Made by a program: the position numbers and the translations under genes. Shown piece by piece: positions 37,098-45,494 of a stretch of DNA of 64,000 nucleotides. Position 1 is the stretch's first letter. The number at the start of each line of letters is the position of its first letter. The notes beneath the pieces are model-generated. The model did no database searches. It worked only from the letters and a program-made list of their open reading frames with translations, and was not told the origin of the DNA. The stretch is from Streptomyces cavernicola (GTDB lineage Bacteria > Actinomycetota > Actinomycetes > Streptomycetales > Streptomycetaceae). Where the stretch lies: contig NZ_JASCIQ010000002.1 in NCBI RefSeq assembly GCF_029968035.1, forward strand, positions 62,001 through 126,000, given 5' to 3'.

Positions 37098-37198
37098 CCG
37101 GGGGAAGCGGCATCGGGGGGACAAGCCGCTTCCCCCGATGAGGACCGGGCTCTCAAGTCCACGTCGCTGTCAGGGGGAAGCCCACGACGTGGACCCCG
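37098..37198 (-). ncRNA. 6C RNA
   Basis: On the minus strand two perfect hairpins follow each other. The first is GTCCACGTCG/CGACGTGGAC (37157-37194), whose loop has a run of five C. The second is GGGGGAAGCGGC paired with GCCGCTTCCCCC (37100-37111 / 37125-37136), whose loop has six C. Two stem-loops with C-rich loops define the actinobacterial 6C RNA. The rest of the 450-bp gap (37199-37477) shows no gene. Exact ends and the promoter were not resolved. Confidence 0.78.
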
Positions 37199-37477
37199 CA
37201 GTGGAGCCGGGTCCCTGCCCTGCGGATTCCTGCCAGACCCGCCGGGCTCACCACCCATACTGAGCCGCCGACCGCCGCCCGCGGCGCGGCAAAGGGCCTG
37301 GACCGGTGGGCCGTTGGTCCCTAAAAGGCGTGTGAAGGCGTGTGAGCGCGAGAGCCCTGGGCAGTCGCCGCAGGGGGCGCGAGCGCCGGGGCGTGCGGCC
37401 ACTGGCGTGATCCGCGCGGCGGGATAGACTCACCCGACTGCACGCGGGGACAGAGAACAGGCAGGGGAGGCCGGGAC

Positions 37478-37642
37478 GTGGTGCAAGCCAAGAAGATCGC
37501 CCTTTACGTGGTGATCGTCTTCGTTTTCTACACCATCATCAACTCCCCCGACCGGGCCGCCGACCTCGTCCAGGTGGGCTTCGAGGGGATATCCGACGCG
37601 GCCCAGGGCGTCGGCGACTTCATGACCCAACTCGTGCAGTAG
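37478..37642 (+). CDS. Small membrane protein (54 residues)
   Basis: The protein has one membrane helix (IALYVVIVFVFYTIINSP, about 6-23) and a short soluble tail (VGFEGISDAAQGVGDFMTQ). GTG 37478 is well placed after GGGGAGG at 37464-37470; the next GTG is also possible. A terminator follows at 37656. Its place just upstream of sigF-type genes suggests, but does not show, a link to stress or development. Function unknown. Confidence 0.75.
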   Translation: MVQAKKIALYVVIVFVFYTIINSPDRAADLVQVGFEGISDAAQGVGDFMTQLVQ

Positions 37643-37655
37643 GCAACGCTCGTAC

Positions 37656-37687
37656 GACCTCTCACCGGAATCGGTGGGGGGTCTTTT
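37656..37687 (+). terminator. Terminator after the small membrane protein gene
   Basis: GACCTCTCACCG at 37656-37667 pairs, with G-U pairs, to CGGTGGGGGGTC at 37672-37683 around GAAT, followed by TTTT. Confidence 0.7.
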
Positions 37688-37834
37688 GTGCGTTTGACCC
37701 CAACTTGCCCTCAACACGGCGTTATCGGGTGCTTGCACACAGTGCACATGTCTTGTGATGCTATGACCGCTTTTGACGGATGAGTGGAACGGTTCGACCA
37801 GAACGGTTCGTTTCGAAAAGGGGTGGCGTTGACC

Positions 37835-38695
37835 GTGCCGGCCAGTACTGCGCCTCAAGTGCCGCCCCAGGACGCCCCACAGGAGGCGACCAGGGCCACG
37901 GCCGGGGCGGCCGAGGCATCTCCCGCCAAGAAGCGGGGCGCGGACACCCGGGCACTGACACAGGTGCTGTTCGCCCAACTCAAGGACATGACCCCGGGAA
38001 CGCCCGAGCACGACCGCGTGCGGGCCGCCCTGATCGAGGCCAACCTGCCGCTGGTGCGGTACGCGGCAGCCCGCTTCCGCAGCCGCAACGAGCCGATGGA
38101 GGACGTCGTCCAGGTCGGCACCATCGGCCTGATCAACGCCATCGACCGCTTCGACCCGGAACGCGGTGTGCAGTTCCCGACGTTCGCGATGCCCACCGTC
38201 GTCGGCGAGATCAAGCGCTACTTCCGCGACAACGTCCGCACCGTGCACGTGCCCCGCCGGCTGCACGAGTTGTGGGTGCAGGTCACCGGGGCCACCGAGG
38301 ACCTCACCACGGCGTACGGGCGCTCCCCCTCGACCGCCGAGATCGCCGAGCGGCTGCGCATCGGCGAGGACGAGGTGCTGGCCTGCATCGAGGCCGGACG
38401 GTCGTACCACGCAACGTCGTTGGAGGCCGCGCAGGAGGGCGACGGGCTGCCGGGGCTGCTCGACCGGCTCGGCTACGAGGACCCCGCGCTCGACGGCGTC
38501 GAACACCGCGACCTCGTGCGGCACCTGCTCGTCCAACTCCCCGAGCGCGAACAGCGGATCCTGCTCCTGCGCTACTACAACAACCTGACGCAGTCGCAGA
38601 TCAGCGCCGAGCTCGGCGTCTCCCAGATGCACGTCTCCCGGCTGCTCGCCCGCAGCTTCGCGCGGCTGCGGTCCGCCAACCGCATCGAGGTCTAG
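37835..38695 (+). CDS. sigF: RNA polymerase sigma factor SigF (SigB/SigF/SigG type)
   Basis: The 286-residue group 3 sigma factor has region 2 ([40 protein letters not shown]), region 3, and region 4 with [20 protein letters not shown]. It starts at GTG 37835 ([15 protein letters not shown]), which matches my memory of S. coelicolor SigF, a late spore-maturation sigma factor. A weak AAAAGGGG lies 11 bases before. The N-terminal 45 residues are Ala/Pro-rich. No anti-sigma gene is adjacent. Confidence 0.88.
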   Translation: MPASTAPQVPPQDAPQEATRATAGAAEASPAKKRGADTRALTQVLFAQLKDMTPGTPEHDRVRAALIEANLPLVRYAAARFRSRNEPMEDVVQVGTIGLINAIDRFDPERGVQFPTFAMPTVVGEIKRYFRDNVRTVHVPRRLHELWVQVTGATEDLTTAYGRSPSTAEIAERLRIGEDEVLACIEAGRSYHATSLEAAQEGDGLPGLLDRLGYEDPALDGVEHRDLVRHLLVQLPEREQRILLLRYYNNLTQSQISAELGVSQMHVSRLLARSFARLRSANRIEV

Positions 38696-39183
38696 CTTCC
38701 GCCAAGGCCCGCGGCGCGCCCTGTCCCGCCCCCGTCCGGCTCGTCACTCCCGTACGAGCCGGGCGGGGGTTTCTCGTGCGCCGTACGAGCCGGGTGCGGG
38801 GGTTTCTCGTGCGCCGTACGAGCCGGGTGCGGGGGTTTCTCGTGCGCCGGTCGTGCTTCCACCGTGCGCCCCCCTGTACTCCCTCCCAGGTCCCCCGTGC
38901 GGGCGGCATACTCCGGCACAACCTGCGGAGGTCGAGGTTCCGCACAAGGGAGCGAACGGCCACCGTGACGGGTGGAGCTGGATCTTGGGGCGCTGCGGCA
39001 GAAAAGCCACAGACCAGGCTTTTCCTGTACAGATTTGTCGACTTGGCGCTACAGCGTGTTGCCGACATGTGACATTCTGCTGGAACCGCGTTTGCCGCAG
39101 CCTCATGACCGGTATTCAGGTGGAGGCTGCGTTCCTGAAGACGGAGCGCCCGCCGCGACCGTCCGCGACCTCAAGGGGGTGGC
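38696..39183. other. 488-bp gap between the two sigma-factor genes
   Basis: It contains three tandem copies of a 31-33-bp repeat (38751-38847) and a likely promoter region for the second sigma gene. No coding frame looks real: the open frames in the repeats are repetitive. The last 200 bp are lower in GC. Confidence 0.5.
38751..38847. repeat. 33-bp tandem repeat, three copies
   Basis: Copies start at 38751 (31 bp), 38782 (33 bp) and 38815 (33 bp). Each begins CGTACGAGCCGGG and ends TTTCTCGTGCGC. The ends of each unit can pair (CGTACGAG with CTCGTGCG), so each copy can form a hairpin, possibly a multiplied terminator of sigF. Confidence 0.9.
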
Positions 39184-40035
39184 ATGTCCGCAGAACAGGG
39201 CAGCTCGAAGGTGCTCACGCTCACGAAGAGCGCACCCAGCGCACCCGAGGAGCTCCGTCCGGAGCCATCGACAGCCATCGACACCCGCACGTTGTCCCGT
39301 TCCCTGTTCCTGCGCCTGGCCGCGCTGGACGAGGACAGCCCGGAGCGCGCGTACGTACGTGACACGCTCATCGAGCTGAACCTGCCGCTGGTGCGGTACG
39401 CGGCGGCGCGGTTCCGCAGCCGCAACGAGCCGATGGAGGACATCGTCCAGGTCGGCACGATCGGCCTGATCAAGGCGATCGACCGCTTCGACTGCGAACG
39501 CGGCGTGGAATTCCCGACGTTCGCGATGCCGACGGTCGTCGGTGAGATCAAGCGCTTCTTCCGGGACACCAGTTGGTCGGTGCGCGTGCCGCGCCGGCTG
39601 CAGGAGCTGCGGCTCGCGCTCACCAAGGCGAGCGACGAGCTGGCGCAGAAGCTGGACCGCTCGCCGACCGTGCCCGAACTCGCCGCCGCGCTCGGCGTGT
39701 CCGAGGAGGACGTGGTCGACGGCCTCGCGGTCGGCAACGCGTACACCGCCTCCTCGCTCGACTCGCCCGCGCCCGAGGACGACGGCGGCGAGGGCTCGCT
39801 CGCCGACCGGCTCGGGTACGAGGACAGCGCACTGGAGGGAGTGGAGTACCGCGAGTCGCTGAAGCCACTGCTCGCCAAACTCCCGCCCAGGGAGCGGCAG
39901 ATCATCATGCTCCGCTTCTTCGCGAACATGACGCAGTCGCAGATCGGCGAGGAGGTCGGCATCTCGCAGATGCACGTCTCGCGACTGCTGACGCGTACGC
40001 TCGCGCAGCTGCGGGAGGGTCTGATCCAGGACTGA
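39184..40035 (+). CDS. sigN: RNA polymerase sigma factor, SigN-like paralogue of SigF
   Basis: The 283-residue protein is a paralogue of the upstream sigF product, sharing region 2 nearly exactly ([16 protein letters not shown]) and region 4 ([20 protein letters not shown]). ATG 39184 follows GGGGGTGG. In S. coelicolor the gene beside sigF is, as I recall, sigN, which acts in aerial-hypha development. The name rests on that position. The upstream gap gives it its own promoter region. Confidence 0.82.
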   Translation: MSAEQGSSKVLTLTKSAPSAPEELRPEPSTAIDTRTLSRSLFLRLAALDEDSPERAYVRDTLIELNLPLVRYAAARFRSRNEPMEDIVQVGTIGLIKAIDRFDCERGVEFPTFAMPTVVGEIKRFFRDTSWSVRVPRRLQELRLALTKASDELAQKLDRSPTVPELAAALGVSEEDVVDGLAVGNAYTASSLDSPAPEDDGGEGSLADRLGYEDSALEGVEYRESLKPLLAKLPPRERQIIMLRFFANMTQSQIGEEVGISQMHVSRLLTRTLAQLREGLIQD

Positions 40036-40086
40036 ACCCGCCTCTCGGGGTTCAGATTTGACGGAGCGTCAGCCAGACTGGCGCCC

Positions 40087-40899
40087 ATGACACGAGCACG
40101 AGCCGGTATCGCTTGGGCACGCAGCCGCCGAGGCGCCGTGACTACGGCCTCGGTGGCTGTCGTGTGTCTGGGAACGCTTCTCGCCGCCTGCGGAAGCGAC
40201 TCCTCCGCGGAGGACGACGGATACGTGGCGGTCGGCGCCGTGGGAGCCACGCCCGACAGAACCCCGCAGCGCACGGTCGCCCCCACGGGCGAGGTGCGGA
40301 TGGTGCCGTTGGAGGGGGCCGGGGAGGGTTCCGGGTCCAAGGGTGGGGGCTCCGGGAGCGGAGGTTCCGGGTCCGATGGCGGTACGGGTACGGGCGGTAC
40401 GGGTGGTACGGGGAGCGGCTCCTCCGAGGGTGCGCCCTCCGGGGATCCGGCGAGCCCGCCGGCGACGCCCGAGCCCGGCACGCCCGCCGAGGGCGGCAAC
40501 TCCGGCTCGGGGGAGGGGAGTTCCGACGACTCCGAGCCGCCCGGCTCCGGCGACTCCGACGGCTCGGGCGAGGACACTCAGCAGCCCTCCGGCCCCGCCG
40601 TGCTCAAGATCGGGGAGCCGGTGCGCAAGGCGCTGGAGGAGCGCTGGTGCGAGAAGGTGACCGTGAAGTTCCACAACTCCGGTGGCACAGCGGTGCGTTC
40701 GGGGACCGTCACCTTCGGCACGCACGTCATCGGCGGGCTCGGCGTCGACTGGGCCACCGTCGAGTCGGAGCGGAAGCTGCCCGCGCCGATCGAGCCGGGC
40801 GAGACCGTCACCGAGTCCTGGAACCTCTGCGTGGACGCCTGGCGGGTGCCGCTCGGCATGCGCATCGAGACCCAGGACGTCTCGGTGAAGTGGAAGTGA
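40087..40899 (+). CDS. Lipoprotein with disordered Gly/Ser linker
   Basis: The 270-residue protein has a signal peptide ending in the lipobox LLAAC (Cys at about residue 36), a long Gly/Ser/Pro/Thr linker (about 75-170), and a folded C-terminal domain (about 175-270) with two Cys (ERWCEKVTVKFHNSGGTAVR; SWNLCVDAWRVPLGMRI). The C-terminal part may be an immunoglobulin-like surface domain. Function unknown. It begins 51 bp after sigN and may be co-transcribed or belong to its regulon (inference). Confidence 0.78.
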   Translation: MTRARAGIAWARSRRGAVTTASVAVVCLGTLLAACGSDSSAEDDGYVAVGAVGATPDRTPQRTVAPTGEVRMVPLEGAGEGSGSKGGGSGSGGSGSDGGTGTGGTGGTGSGSSEGAPSGDPASPPATPEPGTPAEGGNSGSGEGSSDDSEPPGSGDSDGSGEDTQQPSGPAVLKIGEPVRKALEERWCEKVTVKFHNSGGTAVRSGTVTFGTHVIGGLGVDWATVESERKLPAPIEPGETVTESWNLCVDAWRVPLGMRIETQDVSVKWK

Positions 40900-40960
40900 C
40901 CCCGCCCCTGCAAGGAATCTTGCAAGGAAACCCGCAAGGAAACCTGTAAGGAGACCGCCC

Positions 40961-41164
40961 TCAGGACAGGGCGAGCCAGGCCACCGCCGCGACGATCGCG
41001 ACGACGGCCACGACGCCGACGATCAACCCGACGCGCGAGCCGCCGCGGGCGGACTCCTGCTGCTGCGGGGCCGCGTCGTCGACGAAGGCGCGGAACATCT
41101 GCGTGCTGCCCGCGGGGTCGTTGCCGCCCTGGGGGTTCTGCGGGGCGTGGGGGTTGTGTGCCAT
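40961..41164 (-). CDS. Small C-tail-anchored membrane protein
   Basis: The 67-residue protein has a hydrophilic N terminus (AHNPHAPQNPQGGNDPAGST) and one C-terminal membrane helix (VGLIVGVVAVVAIVAAVAWL). TAGGGT at 41173-41178 lies 8 bases before ATG 41162-41164, so a leaderless or nearly leaderless message is likely. Function unknown. Convergent with the lipoprotein gene. Confidence 0.72.
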   Translation of the reverse strand: MAHNPHAPQNPQGGNDPAGSTQMFRAFVDDAAPQQQESARGGSRVGLIVGVVAVVAIVAAVAWLALS

Positions 41165-41291
41165 GGGGCAGGACCCTAGCGAATCCGGGGATCCGGCCCA
41201 AGCCCTGGGTGACTCTCGGTCGCGGGCGCGCACGGACCGTCCCCTTTGCCTGAGCATTGCCAGCTTTTTAGCCGCGAGGCCCCTTTTTAGT

Positions 41292-41334
41292 TTGCCTTCG
41301 GCAACCAACTGCTTCTATCGTTGCTCTAAGCAAC
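41292..41334 (+). promoter_or_regulatory. MarR promoter with two operator dyads
   Basis: TTGCCT (41292-41297) and TATCGT (41316-41321), 18-bp spacer, form a promoter. Two dyads overlap it: TTGCC-TTC-GGCAA (41292-41304) and GTTGCT-CTA-AGCAAC (41320-41334). Both share the TTGC-N-GCAA form, as expected for autoregulation by the MarR protein encoded next. Confidence 0.75.
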
Positions 41335-41356
41335 AAACAGTGGTGGAAGGGTGGCC

Positions 41357-41827
41357 ATGGCCGCACAACCTCAGTACGAGGAACTCGGTCGGCAGCTGAG
41401 TGCCATCGGCGCCGTCAAGCGGGAGCTCTCCCGCACCCTCCCGGCCGAGTGTCCGGCCGGAGCGGCCGCCGTCCTTCTGCTCCTCGACAAGTACGGCGAG
41501 ATGCGGATGAGCCGGCTAGCGGAGCTGCTCGCCGTCGACATGTCCGTCACCAGCCGCCATGTCGCGCACGTGGCGGACCGCGGCTGGATCGACCGGTCCC
41601 CCGACCCCGACGACCGGCGCTCCCGCATCCTGCGGATCACGCCCGAGGGCTCGGACGTGCTCCAGCGACTCTCCGAGCGCTACACGGACGCGCTCGCCCA
41701 CTACCTGCGGGACTGGTCCGACGACGACGTCAACCAGCTCAGCGCCCTGCTCGCCCGGCTGCGGAGCAGCTTCGGCGAGTGCCGGCAGGCCCGCTCCCAC
41801 ACTTCGCCCACCCGTACACCCGCGTAA
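41357..41827 (+). CDS. MarR-family transcriptional regulator
   Basis: The 156-residue winged-helix regulator (CPAGAAAVLLLLDKYGEMRM; LAVDMSVTSRHVAHVADRGW; SPDPDDRRSRILRITPEGSD) has the classic wing. ATG 41357 has GGAAGG 6 bases upstream. It lies 20 bp before the DHA2 pump gene, with two dyads in its promoter, so it probably represses both in the absence of a drug-like ligand. Confidence 0.92.
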   Translation: MAAQPQYEELGRQLSAIGAVKRELSRTLPAECPAGAAAVLLLLDKYGEMRMSRLAELLAVDMSVTSRHVAHVADRGWIDRSPDPDDRRSRILRITPEGSDVLQRLSERYTDALAHYLRDWSDDDVNQLSALLARLRSSFGECRQARSHTSPTRTPA

Positions 41828-41847
41828 GAAGTAAGAGAAGGAAGTTC

Positions 41848-44328
41848 ATGGCAACGACCACACCGGCCGGTGTGCGGGGCAGCCATGCCAAGCACGGCGG
41901 CCAGGCGGGTCACGACGATGCCTCGCCCATGACGCACCGGCAGATCATGGAGGCCCTCTCGGGCCTGCTGCTCGGCATGTTCGTCGCGATCCTCTCGTCG
42001 ACGATCGTCTCCAACGCCCTGCCCGAGATCATCTCCGACCTCGGCGGCGGCCAGTCCGCGTACACCTGGGTCGTCACGGCCTCGCTGCTCGCGATGACGG
42101 CGACGACTCCGCTGTGGGGCAAGCTCGCCGACCTGTTCAGCAAGAAGCTGCTCGTCCAGATATCGCTCGTCATCTTCATGGCGGGCTCGGTCGTCGCGGG
42201 CCTCTCGCAGGACCCGGGCATGCTGATCGCCTGCCGTGTCGTGCAGGGCATCGGCGTCGGCGGTCTCTCCGCCCTCGCGCAGATCGTGATGGCCGCGATG
42301 ATCTCGCCGCGCGAGCGCGGCCGGTACAGCGGCTACCTCGGCGCGACCTTCGCGGTCGCCACGGTCGGCGGCCCGCTGCTCGGCGGCGTCATCACCGACC
42401 ACTGGGGCTGGCGCTGGTGCTTCTACGTCGGCGTGCCCTTCGCGGTCGTCGCGCTGATCGTGCTGCAGAAGACCCTGAAGCTCCCCGTCGTGAAGCGGGA
42501 CGTCAAGGTCGACTGGGGCGGCGCGTTCTTCATCTCCGCCGCCGTCTCCCTGCTCCTGGTCTGGGTGACCTTCGCGGGCGACAAGTACGACTGGCTGTCC
42601 TGGCAGTCGTACGCGATGGTCGGCGGCTCGGTGCTGCTCGCGCTGATCTTCATCTTCATCGAGACCAAGGCCAGCGAGCCGATCGTCCCGCTGCGGCTCT
42701 TCCGCAACAAGACGATCACCCTGGCCTCGCTCGCCTCGCTCTTCGTGGGCATCGCGATGTTCAGCGGCACCGTGTTCTTCAGCCAGTACTTCCAGCTGGC
42801 CCGGGACAAGTCGCCGACGATGTCCGGCGTCATGACGATCCCGATGATCGGCGGCCTGTTCGTCTCCTCGACGGTCTCCGGCCAGATCATCACCAAGACC
42901 GGCAAGTGGAAGGCCTGGCTGGTCAGCGGCGGTTTCCTGGTGACGGCGGGCATGGGCCTGCTCGGCACGATGCGGTACGACACCGAGTACTGGCACATCG
43001 CGATCTTCATGGCCCTGATGGGCCTCGGCATCGGCATGATGATGCAGAACCTCGTGCTCTGCACCCAGAACCAGGTGGACCCGAAGGACCTCGGCGCGGC
43101 CAGCTCCGTCGTCACGTTCTTCCGGTCCCTCGGCGGCGCCATGGGCGTCTCGGCGCTCGGCGCCGTGATGGCCACCCGCGTCACCGACTACGTCAAGGAC
43201 GGCATCGCCGAGCTCGGCCCGAAGGCCGCGGGCCTGGCCGGACACGGCGGCACCGGCGGCGGCGCCATCCCGAACCTGGACGAGCTGCCGGCTCCGATCC
43301 GCACCGTGATGGAGAGCGCGTACGGACACGGCGTCGCCGACGTCTTCCTGTACGCGGCGCCCGCGGCGCTGCTGGCCTTCCTCCTGACGCTGTTCATCAA
43401 GGAGGTCCCGCTGAAGACCGGCGCGATGGCGAAGGCCGTCCCGGCCGAGGCCGCCGAGCTGCCCGAGTCCGCCGGCACCCCGACCGCGACCCCGGCTCCG
43501 GTCTCCGTTCCGACCCCGCAGCCCGAGGAGGCGCAGACGATCGTGCAGAGCGGCACGGCCGGCAAGCCCGGCATCGAGGTACGCGGCGTGGTCCGCGCCG
43601 GCGACGGCGCCGGGGTCCCCCGGGCCGCGGTCACGCTGATCTCCCTCGGCGGACGGCAGTTGGGCCGCACCATCGCCCAGAACGACGGCGGGTACGTCCT
43701 CGACGCCCCCGGCGCCGGTTCGTACGTCCTGATCGCCTCGGCCGACGGCTTCCAGCCGCAGGCCTCCACCGTCGTCGTCGGCGCCGAGCCGCTCGCGTAC
43801 GACGTGCTGCTCAGCGGCACCAGCGGCCTGGCCGGTGTGGTGCGGACGGCGGACGGGGCGAAGCCCGTGGTCGGCGCGATGGTCGTGGTGACCGATGTGC
43901 GCGGCGACGTGCTGGCCACCGGACAGACCGGCGAGCAGGGCGAGTTCACGTTCGGCGAGCTGGTCCCGGGCCCCGTGACCCTGGCCGTGAACGCCGAGGG
44001 CCACCGGCCGCTGGCGCTCCCCGTCGACGTGGCGGGCCAGGGCGTCACCCGTATCGAGGTGGCGCTGCAGGCCGGTGCGCGGGTGCAGGGCACCGTGCTC
44101 GCGGCGGGCGGACCGCTGCGGGACGCGCGGGTCACCCTGGTCGACGCGGCCGGGAACGTGGTCGCCACCTCGACCACCGGTGAGGACGGCGCGTACGCCT
44201 TCACCGACCTGGACAGCGGCGAGTACACGGTCATGGCGAGCGGCTACCCGCCGGCGGCCATGGCGCTGACGGTCGGCGGCAGCGACGCCGACGGTCACGA
44301 CATCGAACTGGCCCACCCGGACGCATAG
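41848..44328 (+). CDS. DHA2-type MFS transporter with C-terminal carboxypeptidase-regulatory-like domains
   Basis: The 826-residue protein has a 14-helix MFS pump in residues about 35-525 (motif A WGKLADLFSKK, motif C LGATFAVATVGGPLLGGVI) and, after a Pro/Thr linker, three beta-sandwich repeats of about 80 residues (about 570-650, 650-730, 730-815). Each has a form like GVVRAGDGAGVPRAAVTLIS or GTVLAAGGPLRDARVTLVDA, typical of CarboxypepD_reg/Cna-B-like domains. Ordinary DHA2 pumps lack this tail. ATG 41848 has GAAGGAAG upstream. It is in an operon with the MarR regulator. A strong terminator follows. Confidence 0.9.
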   Translation: MATTTPAGVRGSHAKHGGQAGHDDASPMTHRQIMEALSGLLLGMFVAILSSTIVSNALPEIISDLGGGQSAYTWVVTASLLAMTATTPLWGKLADLFSKKLLVQISLVIFMAGSVVAGLSQDPGMLIACRVVQGIGVGGLSALAQIVMAAMISPRERGRYSGYLGATFAVATVGGPLLGGVITDHWGWRWCFYVGVPFAVVALIVLQKTLKLPVVKRDVKVDWGGAFFISAAVSLLLVWVTFAGDKYDWLSWQSYAMVGGSVLLALIFIFIETKASEPIVPLRLFRNKTITLASLASLFVGIAMFSGTVFFSQYFQLARDKSPTMSGVMTIPMIGGLFVSSTVSGQIITKTGKWKAWLVSGGFLVTAGMGLLGTMRYDTEYWHIAIFMALMGLGIGMMMQNLVLCTQNQVDPKDLGAASSVVTFFRSLGGAMGVSALGAVMATRVTDYVKDGIAELGPKAAGLAGHGGTGGGAIPNLDELPAPIRTVMESAYGHGVADVFLYAAPAALLAFLLTLFIKEVPLKTGAMAKAVPAEAAELPESAGTPTATPAPVSVPTPQPEEAQTIVQSGTAGKPGIEVRGVVRAGDGAGVPRAAVTLISLGGRQLGRTIAQNDGGYVLDAPGAGSYVLIASADGFQPQASTVVVGAEPLAYDVLLSGTSGLAGVVRTADGAKPVVGAMVVVTDVRGDVLATGQTGEQGEFTFGELVPGPVTLAVNAEGHRPLALPVDVAGQGVTRIEVALQAGARVQGTVLAAGGPLRDARVTLVDAAGNVVATSTTGEDGAYAFTDLDSGEYTVMASGYPPAAMALTVGGSDADGHDIELAHPDA

Positions 44329-44426
44329 TTCGGGACCCCCGGACGCGTAGTTCGGGCGGTCGGTTCACGACTCCGGTCGCCTGTGTCCGTTCCGAGCGGA
44401 GGCGGGCACGGCGAGCGGCAGGAGGA

Positions 44427-44471
44427 GGGCCCGGCGGGCAGGGGACGGCCCGCCGGGCCCCATATTTTTTC
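44427..44471 (+). terminator. Strong intrinsic terminator after the MFS gene
   Basis: A perfect 13-bp GC stem (44427-44439 with 44448-44460), 8-nt loop, then CATATTTTTTC. A full U tract like this is unusual in this window. Confidence 0.92.
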
Positions 44472-44532
44472 AGCAATACGTGATTTGCGGGGCTTTCGAC
44501 CTTGGCCCCGGACCTTTGGCGAGGAGTGGAAC

Positions 44533-45351
44533 GTGGGACTCAGCGCACGGATTCGTACGCGTGACGGGTGGGCCGTGCAGCACGCCGTCGTCACCCTGAC
44601 CGACATGCGCGGCGCCCAGATGCTGCGCGCCGAGGCGGACGAGGAGGGCGTCGTACGCGGCGACTCGCTCGCGCCCGGCCCCTACACGGCGATCGTGACC
44701 GCCGTCGGCTACGCGCCCGCGGCCGCCACGGCCCTGGTCTCGGCGAGCGGCCGGGCCGACCTCGGCACGGTGACCCTGACCCGGCAGGGCGGCGCCGAAC
44801 TGCCGCCGCCCGGGGTGTGGACCCTGGACCCGGCGCACTCCTCGGTGGGCGCGGTCGCCCGGCACCTGGGCATCTCCAGCGTGCACGGCCGGTTCACGGA
44901 GTTCGGCGGGCAGATCGAGATCGCCGAGGCCCCCCTCGCCTCGCGGGTGGACGCGGTGATCAGCGCGGCCTCGGTCGACACCGGCAACGGGATGCGCGAC
45001 AAGCACCTGGTCTCGCCGGACTTCCTGGACGTGGAGCAGTACCCGGAGATCCGCTACCGCAGTACGTCGGTGAGCGCCGCCGGGCCCGACCGCTGGACCG
45101 TGCACGGCGAGCTTTCGCTGCACGGCGTGGTGCGCCCGGTCGACCTGGACCTGGCCTACCTCGGCACCGGGCCCGACCCGTGGGGCGGACTGCGGGCGGC
45201 GTTCCACGCGACGGCCGAGCTGCGCCGCGAGGACTTCGCGATGAACTACAACCAGGTCGTGCAGGCGGGGATCTCCGCGATCGGCGCGACGCTGCGGGTG
45301 GAGCTGGACATCCAGGCGGTGCAGGGGGAGAGCCTGCCGGGTGCGGCCTAG
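44533..45351 (+). CDS. YceI-family protein with N-terminal carboxypeptidase-regulatory-like domain
   Basis: The 272-residue protein starts with a beta-sandwich domain (about 1-85; AVQHAVVTLTDMRGAQMLRA; GPYTAIVTAVGYAPAAATAL) of the same kind as the tail of the upstream pump. A YceI lipocalin-like domain follows (about 95-265; GVWTLDPAHSSVGAVARHLG; MRDKHLVSPDFLDVEQYPEI), which binds isoprenoid-like lipids in other bacteria. There is no signal peptide. GTG 44533 follows GAGGAG. A terminator separates it from the pump gene, but the shared domain suggests a functional link. Confidence 0.88.
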   Translation: MGLSARIRTRDGWAVQHAVVTLTDMRGAQMLRAEADEEGVVRGDSLAPGPYTAIVTAVGYAPAAATALVSASGRADLGTVTLTRQGGAELPPPGVWTLDPAHSSVGAVARHLGISSVHGRFTEFGGQIEIAEAPLASRVDAVISAASVDTGNGMRDKHLVSPDFLDVEQYPEIRYRSTSVSAAGPDRWTVHGELSLHGVVRPVDLDLAYLGTGPDPWGGLRAAFHATAELRREDFAMNYNQVVQAGISAIGATLRVELDIQAVQGESLPGAA

Positions 45352-45460
45352 TCCGAGGCGGGGGGGGCGGGGCACTGCCGGGTGCGGCCTAGTCCGACGC
45401 GGGGGGCGGGGCACTGCCGGGTGCGGCCTAGTCCGACGCGGGGGGCGGGGCGCTGCCGGG
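45334..45460. repeat. 39-41-bp tandem repeat copying the 3' end of the YceI gene
   Basis: CTGCCGGGTGCGGCCTAGTC begins at 45334, 45375 and 45414, with a partial copy at 45453. The first copy holds the last codons and TAG of the YceI gene, so the stop region was duplicated twice downstream. Confidence 0.9.
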
Positions 45461-45494
45461 TGCGGGATGGTCGGGCAGCGCCTAGGGTCGGCGT

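Noticed and set aside
38751..38919. Repetitive ORFs in the sigF-sigN gap
   Set aside because: They encode the tandem repeat itself (for example RTRLVRRTRNP) and have no start signals.
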